A DNA stretch of 14,148 nt, taken from positions 27,293-41,440 of the forward strand of contig DHGK01000151.1 in the NCBI GenBank assembly GCA_002402755.1, written 5' to 3'. The position numbers and the translations under genes were made by a program. The notes beneath the pieces were generated by a model that had not been told where the DNA came from, made no database searches, and was given only the letters and a program-made list of their open reading frames with translations. Within the stretch, counting starts at the first letter, position 1. Each line of letters starts with the position of its first letter. The stretch comes from Planctomycetes bacterium UBA4800 (GTDB taxonomy: Bacteria; Planctomycetota; UBA8108; UBA8890; UBA8898). Positions 8,728 to 14,148 of the stretch are shown in pieces.

Positions 8728-8753
8728 GGGGCCGAACGCCCCTCACTTCACGG
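8717..8753. terminator. Bidirectional terminator-like hairpin overlapping the enzyme stop codon
   Basis: A perfect 16-bp inverted repeat (8717..8732 with 8738..8753) has a 5-base loop, CGAAC. The left arm contains the last sense codons and the TGA (8725..8727) of the enzyme gene. It lies between convergent genes, so it could stop transcription from both sides. Neither flank has a T-tract, so it may instead block exonucleases or work with Rho. Confidence 0.7.
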
Positions 8754-8754
8754 C

Positions 8755-8775
8755 GGGCGGCATTCCGTGCCGCCC
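8755..8775. terminator. Second short hairpin in the convergent gap
   Basis: An 8-bp stem GGGCGGCA (8755..8762) with TGCCGCCC (8768..8775) and loop TTCCG follows directly on the 16-bp hairpin. A 12-base palindrome CGCCGCGCGGCG lies at 8784..8795, just before the stop codon of the minus-strand gene. Together they fill the gap between the convergent genes. A role in termination is inferred from position only. Confidence 0.45.
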
Positions 8776-8798
8776 CCGGCATGCGCCGCGCGGCGGCG

Positions 8799-11700
8799 TT
8801 ACTTGGGACACTTGTCCTGCGGGTAGTCGCACTCGGTCATCTTGTCCTGGGTCGGGTCGACACCGCACCCCGGGAACGGCGCCGGGAGCGGACCCGTGTT
8901 CGCGAAGAGGTGTCCCAGGATCTTGATGGCGTCGGCGATGTCGACCTTGCCGTCATCGTTGGCATCGCCGGTGTCGAGGCAGAGAAGCGTCGTCGTCCCG
9001 CCGCCGAAGAGATAGCCGAGCACCTTGATCGCATCGGCGATGTCGAGCTTCCCGTCGGCGTTGGCGTCGCCGCGCTTGAAGAGCCCCTCGGGCGTGACCG
9101 TGCCGTGGATGATGTCGTCGATCTGCTGGGGGGTCAGCGCGTAGTTGTAGAGCCTGACATCGTCGATCGCGCCCGAGAACCAGTGGCTCGCGGCCGCCCT
9201 GAGGATGCCGCCGATCGTCGTCGTGTCGGTCGTGAGCGCCGTGCGCGTGTAGTTGAACACGGTCGCGTCGGCGACGCCGTCGATGTACAGCGTCGCCTGG
9301 CCGTAGCGGTCGACCCAGGCGACGTGGTGCCACGTGTTGTCGAAGGCGATGCCCTGCGAGTGCGTATGGGGAAGCGGGGCGGCGTTGGCGTCGTTCCTGA
9401 CGTAGGCGTCGAATTGCCCCGTGAGGCCGCCGTTGTGGGTGCCGAGGTTGAAGAGGGGGGTGTTGGTCGTGGTCGAGCCCTCCGAGAACACGCGCTTGTC
9501 GACCTGCCCGGCGACGCCCTTCACCCACATGGCGACGCTGAAGTAGAAGTGCGTGTGGACCGGCAGCATGCTGTCCTGGCTGATCGTGACCAGATCGTCG
9601 AGGCCGTCGAACATGAGCGCGCCCGACGGCGTGCCGTCGTGGCCGTCGACGAACTGCGGGTTGCCGCCGAGGAACGTCGCCGTGTTGCCCGCCTCGCCCT
9701 CGTCCGCGACCTCGCCGTCGAAGGGGAGGTGCGAGATCAGCACCGGATCGTCGAGCTTGACCGTGACGCTCGTCGTCGCGACGGCGCCGGCGGCGCGGTC
9801 GCGGCAGGCAAGATCGTCGTCCACGGCGACGCTGATCGTCCACGTGCCGGGAAGGAGGAAGAACTGGGCGCTCTCGAACACATCGGGGCCGGACTGCAGC
9901 CAGTAGCCGTCCTGGTTCTGCGCCGTGAAGGTGTAGATGATGGAATCCCCGCTCGTGTCGATCGCGCTCCCGGCCTGCACCGTGTACAGCCCCGGCAGGT
10001 TCCCGGCGGGCGCGTCGATGATCGACACGCCGGTCACCGTCGTGTCGCCGTCGGCCGGGCAGCCGGCGGGTTCGGGGACGAGCGCCAGGATCTCGTTTTC
10101 GGCGAGCGCGTAGTTGTAGAGGCGGACGTCGTCGATCTCGCCCGCGAAGAAGTAGCCCGCCGTCGCGCGCAGGACCGCGCCGATCGCCGTCGTCGTGGGC
10201 GACAGGAACGGCCGCACGTAGGTGACGTGAGTCGCATCGCGGATGCCGTCGATGTAGAAGGCGGCGTCGCCGCCGTTGTCGACGAGCGCGAGGTGGTGCC
10301 ACGTGCCATCGAAGGCGCTGCGCGCGGAATGCGCGTGGTTGACGGGAGTCGGCCCCGGGTCGCCGCGCACGAAGTAATCCGCGGCTCCCGTCGTCCCCCC
10401 GTTGTCCGTGCCGAGCGTGACGAGCGGATTACGTTCCGCTGACAGGCGGTGTCCCTCGCAGAAGACCCGGCGGTCGGCCTGTGCAAGGCCCTTGACCCAC
10501 ATCGCGATCGTGAACGCCCTGTGCAGGCTCACGGGAAGTCCCTTGCTCTGGAACACCTCGACGTAGTCGTCGAGGCCGTCGAGGCTGATCGCGCCATCGA
10601 TCGTGCCGTCGTAACCGTCGACGAACGCCGGGTCGAGGCCGCCGACGAAGACGCCGTCGTTGCCGAAGACCGCGTCATCGCAGTGCCCATCGAACGTGAA
10701 ATGGGCGACGAGCTGGGGGGGCATCGCGCCGACGACCACCGATGCCGTCTTGGTCGCATCGGACGCTGCATCGCCGCAAAGGGGGTTGTCATCCACCGTC
10801 GCCGACACCGTCCATGTGCCCGCGGTCAGGCCGACCTCGACGGACGCGGGGTCGAGCGCGTTGAGCATCGTGCGCGGCCCGAGAGTGACCCGGACGTCGG
10901 CGCCGTTGTCGACCGTGAACGTGTACTGGATCTCGTCGCCCGAGTCATCGGTCGCGCCCTCGGCCGTCAGGCGGTAGATGCCGGGCGTGTTGTCCGCCGG
11001 TCCCACGACGGCGAGCGAGGCAAGATGCGTGTCGCCCGCCGCCGGGCACGTGGCGACGACCGTCTCCGTGCAGACGGCATCGGCGGCCGTGTCCGGGCAG
11101 CCGGCGTCGTCATCGACCGCGGCCGTGATCGCCCACGTGCCCTCGGTGAGCGTGAAATCGACGAAGTTGACCTCGAGCTGCGGTCCGGCCGAGAGCACCG
11201 TCCCCGCGCCGTTGTCGGCCGTGAACGTGTAGTAGATCGGATCGCCCGAGCCGTCGGTGGCGCCGTTCACCGACACCGTGTAGATGCCGGGCACGCCGCC
11301 GGCGGGGCCGGCGATCGCCAGGCCCGCGCAGTGCGTGTCGCCCTGGTCGGGGCACGGCGCGACGGGGAGAAGGGCCCAGATCTCGGCGCCGGTGAGCACG
11401 TGGTCGTACACGCGGATGTCATCGATCGCCCCCATGAAGAACCACCCTACCGGTGTCGTGTGCGAGTCGCGGACGACCGCGCCGAACGTCGTCGTGTCCG
11501 CCACAAGCGCCGGCCGCACGTAGTTGAAGTCCGTCGTCTGGAGCCGGCCGTCGATGTAGAGCGCGGCCGTGCCGTTGGCATCGACGTAGGCGATGTGATG
11601 CCACGTGTCGTCGAAGGCATCCATGTTCGACTGGCGGTGGTTGACGGGGTTCGTGTCGCCGCGGACGTAGATGTCGGCCAGCCCGCCGATTCCGTCGGCC

Positions 11701-12104
11701 GTCGTCGCGTCGGTGCCGATCGTGAAGAGGGGCGTGCCGCTCAGGCTCGACGACTCGGAGAAGACGCGCTTGTCCTGCTGGCCGCTCGGGCCCTTGACCC
11801 ATGCCGTGACCGTGAACGCGGCGTTGCCGTAGGCGGGCAGGCCGCTGCCGTACATGAGGCGCACGTAGTCATCGAGCCCGTCGAACCAGACGGCGCCTCC
11901 GATCGTGCCGTCGTAGCCGGCCACGTAGACCGGGTCGGTCTGAACGCCGCCGTCGAAGAACGCGCCGTCGTTGCCGCCCGGCCCCGCATCTTCGAGCGTG
12001 CCGTCGAACGTCCAGTGCGAGATCAGCTCGCCGCGGGCGCCCGCGCACAGGATGCACAGGGCCGCGGGAACGACCACCAGCAAGAAACGGTACGTGCAGA
12101 GCAT
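8799..12104 (-). CDS. Second secreted LamG / Ig-like mosaic protein with dockerin-like module
   Basis: The product is 1101 residues, read leftward from the ATG at 12104, with a signal peptide at about 1-25. LamG/concanavalin-like domains lie at about 26-249, 464-678 and 788-999, each with TWHH, YIDG and a closing G-x-IDDxR(V/L)Y block. Ig-like modules lie at about 251-351, 353-461 and 682-785. Residues 1008-1072 carry two Ca-binding loops (D-A-N-A-D-G and D-A-N-D-D-G) of dockerin type, and the tail contains CGVDPT and further cysteines. It is a paralog of the product of 205..4185, with a different order and number of modules: fewer Ig units and no tandem triplet. The first 32 residues of its dockerin are identical to the paralog. 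The second and third Ig modules lack one cysteine pair. It is likely extracellular; its ligand and its partner for the dockerin are unknown. Its own promoter lies between it and the gene at 12205..14148. Confidence 0.9.
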   Translation of the reverse strand: MLCTYRFLLVVVPAALCILCAGARGELISHWTFDGTLEDAGPGGNDGAFFDGGVQTDPVYVAGYDGTIGGAVWFDGLDDYVRLMYGSGLPAYGNAAFTVTAWVKGPSGQQDKRVFSESSSLSGTPLFTIGTDATTADGIGGLADIYVRGDTNPVNHRQSNMDAFDDTWHHIAYVDANGTAALYIDGRLQTTDFNYVRPALVADTTTFGAVVRDSHTTPVGWFFMGAIDDIRVYDHVLTGAEIWALLPVAPCPDQGDTHCAGLAIAGPAGGVPGIYTVSVNGATDGSGDPIYYTFTADNGAGTVLSAGPQLEVNFVDFTLTEGTWAITAAVDDDAGCPDTAADAVCTETVVATCPAAGDTHLASLAVVGPADNTPGIYRLTAEGATDDSGDEIQYTFTVDNGADVRVTLGPRTMLNALDPASVEVGLTAGTWTVSATVDDNPLCGDAASDATKTASVVVGAMPPQLVAHFTFDGHCDDAVFGNDGVFVGGLDPAFVDGYDGTIDGAISLDGLDDYVEVFQSKGLPVSLHRAFTIAMWVKGLAQADRRVFCEGHRLSAERNPLVTLGTDNGGTTGAADYFVRGDPGPTPVNHAHSARSAFDGTWHHLALVDNGGDAAFYIDGIRDATHVTYVRPFLSPTTTAIGAVLRATAGYFFAGEIDDVRLYNYALAENEILALVPEPAGCPADGDTTVTGVSIIDAPAGNLPGLYTVQAGSAIDTSGDSIIYTFTAQNQDGYWLQSGPDVFESAQFFLLPGTWTISVAVDDDLACRDRAAGAVATTSVTVKLDDPVLISHLPFDGEVADEGEAGNTATFLGGNPQFVDGHDGTPSGALMFDGLDDLVTISQDSMLPVHTHFYFSVAMWVKGVAGQVDKRVFSEGSTTTNTPLFNLGTHNGGLTGQFDAYVRNDANAAPLPHTHSQGIAFDNTWHHVAWVDRYGQATLYIDGVADATVFNYTRTALTTDTTTIGGILRAAASHWFSGAIDDVRLYNYALTPQQIDDIIHGTVTPEGLFKRGDANADGKLDIADAIKVLGYLFGGGTTTLLCLDTGDANDDGKVDIADAIKILGHLFANTGPLPAPFPGCGVDPTQDKMTECDYPQDKCPK
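8985..9080 (-). repeat. Dockerin-coding segment, inverted partner of 3901..3996
   Basis: This is the minus-strand copy of the 32-codon dockerin segment. It matches 88 of 96 bases of 3901..3996 when reverse complemented, with every difference synonymous. About 5 kb separates the copies, and the enzyme gene lies entirely between them. Confidence 0.85.
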
Positions 12105-12112
12105 GGCATTGT

Positions 12113-12117
12113 CCTCC
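12113..12117 (-). promoter_or_regulatory. Ribosome binding site fixing the start at 12104
   Basis: On the minus strand GGAGG, within AAGGGAGGA, lies 8 bases before the ATG at 12104. A second ATG at 12109..12107 sits only 3 bases from GGAGG, in another frame that stops near the end of the signal-peptide region. The spacing favours 12104, which also opens with a good signal peptide. Confidence 0.75.
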
Positions 12118-12172
12118 CTTGTGACTCGATCGCCGCGTTCCTACCCAGGTCTACGCCGCCGCCTATTCCTTC

Positions 12173-12201
12173 ACTCTACTCCGAATTGCCGCGAATTACA
12201 A
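12173..12201 (-). promoter_or_regulatory. Candidate promoter of the second LamG/dockerin gene
   Basis: Read on the minus strand, TTGTAA (12201..12196) is followed by a 17-base spacer and TAGAGT (12178..12173). It starts directly after the TAG stop of the CotH-like gene, whose 3' side shows no convincing terminator hairpin. The downstream gene may therefore be served both by read-through and by this promoter. The hexamers are weaker matches than at 27..55. Confidence 0.4.
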
Positions 12202-12204
12202 GAC

Positions 12205-14148
12205 CTACGGTACGCATGCGTCCGGACAGCCGGGCACGCTCGTGCAGGCGGTTCCGTGCGCGTGCGCGGGACCATGTGCAAAAAGAAATCTGAGGCTGGC
12301 GATGGCGTCGGAAATATCCACGCGCGCATCGCCGTTGAAATCGAGCACGATGAGGTTGCCCTCGCCCGGGGCGGTGCCGCCCTCGCAGGGCAGCGTGTCG
12401 ATCTTGCCCCCGAAGAGGTAGCCGAGAACGCCGATCGCGTCGGCGATATCGATCTTCCCGTCCTGGTTGAGATCGCCCGGAATCTGCCCGCCGCTCGGCA
12501 GCTCCACGTCGTCGCGTCCGGGCGAGCCGCCCGGCACGAGGCTCGCGCGCCAGTAGGCGGCCTGCGAGGGGTCGGCCGCCGAGCTTTCGTCGACCGGGAC
12601 GAGCGAACGACCCCCGCCGTCGGCCTCGGCCGGCCACGGCCAGGCGTCGCTGAACGCGATCTCCGAGAGGAGCTCGCCGTCGGCCGCCGCCAGGGTGAAC
12701 GCATCGCCTGAGTTCGAGAGGTTGCGCGCATACACGCCGGCGAGCGGCACGCCCGGATAGCGCGCGGCGAACGCCGCGGCGTCGATGGCGAGCACCATGA
12801 ACGCGCCGGCCTCGGCGACGGTTCCCTCGGGGAACTCGTAGCTGATGCCCCCGTCCAGGCGCGCGCCGCTCAGGTCGAGCGGCCCGGCGCCGGTGTTCTT
12901 CAGCTCGATGAACTCGTAGGCGTCGGCATCGAGCCCGGCGCCCGGAAGGGGATGGTACATGATCTCCGTGACGCGCAGCGCATCCTCGGCCCGCGCCAGG
13001 CGGAAGTACGCCTCGGTGCACGCGCTCCACAACGCGCCGTCCAGCACGCGCGCGCGCACGAGCGCGCTCCGCGCCAGCGTCACGGCGCCCGTGTACTCCA
13101 GCGCGCCGGGCGCGACTTCCCCCGTGACGCTCACGCGCACATCGCTCCCATCGAGCGTGTAGAGCACGCGGCCCGAGCCCTGGGGGTTGGCGATCAGGAG
13201 CCTGAATCCGGGCTCGACGTACCCGCCGTGCCGGTTGAACTCGGGCGCCTTCACCGCCGGGTACAGCCCATCGGCGCGGAACTGGTTGAGCACCACGGCG
13301 GTGCGGAACGGAAAGAATTGGTTGAGCGTCCAGTCCCGCCACGTGACCCACTCGACATCGCGCGTGTAGGCCGGGATGGGCGGGACCTGCAGCGCGGCGC
13401 GGTAGCCGGCCCACATGGCCGACTCGCCCACGACGGCGCGGTCGATGATCGTTGCGAGACCGCGGTACAGATCCGCGCCGCCCTCGGGCGACATCACGCC
13501 GCCGTTGAAGAGGTGGCGCCGCACGCGGTCCGCGAAGCGCAGGCGGTACTCGGGGTTGGCGCGCAGGCGCAGGTGCAGCCTGGCGGGGGACCTGTCGTAG
13601 TCCTTCTCGGAGTAGTCGCGGTCCAGGACGTCCAGGACGATCTCCTGGTCCCAGGTGAAGAAGCGGAAGCCCTCGCCGGGCGCCCGCCGCCGCCCCGCGC
13701 CCCAGTTGTGGTGCGGCCAGTCCTCGGCGCCGCCGTACTGGTGGAGAATGATGTAGTCGATGAAGCTGTCCATGTGCAGGTACTCCTGGATCTGGCGGTA
13801 GGCCAGATCGCTCGTGAGCCCCGCGTTGGCGATCGCGAACATCGTGGTCCATGCCGTCCAGGTTCCGTCCAGGAGCTCGGTGAGGTCCTTGATGACGTCG
13901 TACTCATCCTCGGTGCCGCCCAGGTGGGAGGCGCAGAACTCGGCGTCGATGTGCTCGGCGACGTTGTACAGGCCCCAGTAGAGGCCATCGACGAAGAGGC
14001 TCACGTAGAGGCCCTGACAGGCGAGGTTGCCCGTGGCGATCTGCGCGTCGCGCATCCACTGGTCGCGCATGTACTGCGCGCGGTCGGGGCGGTAGCGCGG
14101 CTCCATGTAGCGGCAGGCCCAGGTGTCCGTGTAGCAGGCCCTGAGGAC
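12205..14148 (-). CDS. CotH-kinase-like protein with Fn3-like, lamin-tail and dockerin domains (5' end outside window)
   Basis: 647 residues are visible; the frame stays open to the window edge, so the signal peptide and N-terminal part are missing. Visible residues 1-295 or so match the CotH family, named after the spore coat kinase: WGLYN-x3-E near 58-65, EDWPHHN near 142-148 and FFTWDQE near 163-169, the usual acidic and Asn sites of the family. About 300-384 resembles the Fn3-like chitobiase C-terminal domain (YTLDGSD, then WS..TEAYF). About 390-540 is a lamin-tail domain (TEIMYHP, YEFIEL.N). About 557-625 is a dockerin-like pair (D-L-N-Q-D-G and D-F-N-G-D-A loops), with a Cys-rich end lacking the CGVDPT motif of the two LamG proteins. 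CotH proteins phosphorylate Ser/Thr of secreted or coat proteins in the few studied cases; kinase activity here is inferred. An internal ATG at 14106 is not a plausible start, because the upstream residues continue the CotH motif. Confidence 0.85.
   Translation of the reverse strand, partial: VLRACYTDTWACRYMEPRYRPDRAQYMRDQWMRDAQIATGNLACQGLYVSLFVDGLYWGLYNVAEHIDAEFCASHLGGTEDEYDVIKDLTELLDGTWTAWTTMFAIANAGLTSDLAYRQIQEYLHMDSFIDYIILHQYGGAEDWPHHNWGAGRRRAPGEGFRFFTWDQEIVLDVLDRDYSEKDYDRSPARLHLRLRANPEYRLRFADRVRRHLFNGGVMSPEGGADLYRGLATIIDRAVVGESAMWAGYRAALQVPPIPAYTRDVEWVTWRDWTLNQFFPFRTAVVLNQFRADGLYPAVKAPEFNRHGGYVEPGFRLLIANPQGSGRVLYTLDGSDVRVSVTGEVAPGALEYTGAVTLARSALVRARVLDGALWSACTEAYFRLARAEDALRVTEIMYHPLPGAGLDADAYEFIELKNTGAGPLDLSGARLDGGISYEFPEGTVAEAGAFMVLAIDAAAFAARYPGVPLAGVYARNLSNSGDAFTLAAADGELLSEIAFSDAWPWPAEADGGGRSLVPVDESSAADPSQAAYWRASLVPGGSPGRDDVELPSGGQIPGDLNQDGKIDIADAIGVLGYLFGGKIDTLPCEGGTAPGEGNLIVLDFNGDARVDISDAIASLRFLFAHGPAHAHGTACTSVPGCPDACVP

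Noticed and set aside
4396..12104. Lipoprotein signal in the enzyme (C18) or the second LamG protein (C17, C20)
   Set aside because: The residue before the Cys is Trp or Leu, which does not fit a lipobox; ordinary signal peptidase I sites are available.
12020..12109. A small upstream frame starting at the ATG 12109..12107 (-) overlapping the start of the second LamG gene
   Set aside because: It is only 3 bases from GGAGG, encodes about 29 residues in a shifted frame and ends within the signal-peptide region; it is probably chance.
86..12221. The 10-base palindrome ACGCATGCGT at 86..95 and again at 12212..12221 as a possible operator
   Set aside because: The second copy lies inside the last codons of the CotH-like gene, and the flanks do not match beyond two bases; it is likely coincidence in GC-rich DNA.
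1846..12293. Very long open frames on the other strand or in other frames, such as 1846..4224 (-), 4288..6216 (-), 6220..8661 (-), 6825..10442 (+) and 10449..12293 (+)
   Set aside because: They are Arg/Ala/Gly-rich with no recognisable domain and lie over the genes with clear domains. GC-rich third codon positions make stop codons rare in the shadow frames. The one at 6825..10442 even runs through the end of one gene, the hairpin gap and into the opposite gene.
205..14148. A cellulosome gene cluster
   Set aside because: Dockerin-like modules are present, but no cohesin or scaffoldin is seen, and the only glycosidase in the window has no dockerin. Dockerin-like tails without cohesins are common in PVC-type genomes.
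1..14148. tRNA, rRNA, CRISPR arrays, insertion sequences, integrases or phage genes
   Set aside because: No cloverleaf, conserved rRNA segment, regularly spaced short repeat, transposase motif or terminal inverted repeat could be found by reading; the repeats present are coding modules.

Overview
The window is GC-rich, shows no sign of RNA genes, CRISPR or mobile elements, and carries four large protein-coding genes that fill almost all of it. All four look extracellular. Two genes run rightward (205..4185 and 4396..8727) and two run leftward (8799..12104 and 12205..14148, the last one cut by the window edge). The two pairs converge on a hairpin-rich gap at 8728..8798. The C-terminal dockerin-like Ca-loop pairs with a Cys-rich tail, the LamG/Ig mosaic proteins and the CotH-plus-lamin-tail protein are typical of Planctomycetota and related PVC or Hydrogenedentota-type environmental bacteria. 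This assignment is an inference from protein style; no marker gene is present.

Layout. 1..204: a promoter (TTGACG-17-TATGAT) and a leader of about 140 bases with a perfect AAGGAGG. 205..4185: secreted mosaic protein, LamG-Ig-LamG-Ig-LamG-Ig-Ig-Ig-dockerin; the last three Ig-like units are exact 99-residue tandem repeats. 4186..4395: terminator-like hairpin, then a promoter (TTGACC-17-TACCAT). 4396..8727: secreted 1443-residue enzyme joining a complete GH2 glycosidase (acid/base E448, nucleophile E509) to a complete DUF4964-DUF5127-DUF4965-DUF1793 (glutaminase A-like) module and a C-terminal beta-sandwich. 8728..8798: a perfect 16-bp hairpin that begins inside the last codons of the enzyme gene, and a second 8-bp hairpin. 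8799..12104 (minus): a second mosaic protein, LamG-Ig-Ig-LamG-Ig-LamG-dockerin. 12105..12204: its promoter (TTGTAA-17-TAGAGT) and a strong ribosome binding site. 12205..14148 (minus, N-terminus missing): CotH-kinase-like domain, chitobiase-type Fn3-like domain, lamin-tail domain and dockerin.

How the genes may fit together (inference): three proteins end in the same kind of dockerin-like module, so they may be delivered to a common extracellular partner or surface layer, with the fused glycosidase/GtaA-like enzyme acting on a glycan or glycoconjugate nearby. No cohesin, scaffoldin, transporter or regulator is visible here. The most useful new observation is an Ig-like module of about 100 residues, repeated eight times across the two mosaic proteins. 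In it, four cysteines fall into two pairs: Cys1/Cys3 are invariant (8 of 8), while Cys2/Cys4 are kept together in five modules and lost together in three, which predicts the disulfide pairing.
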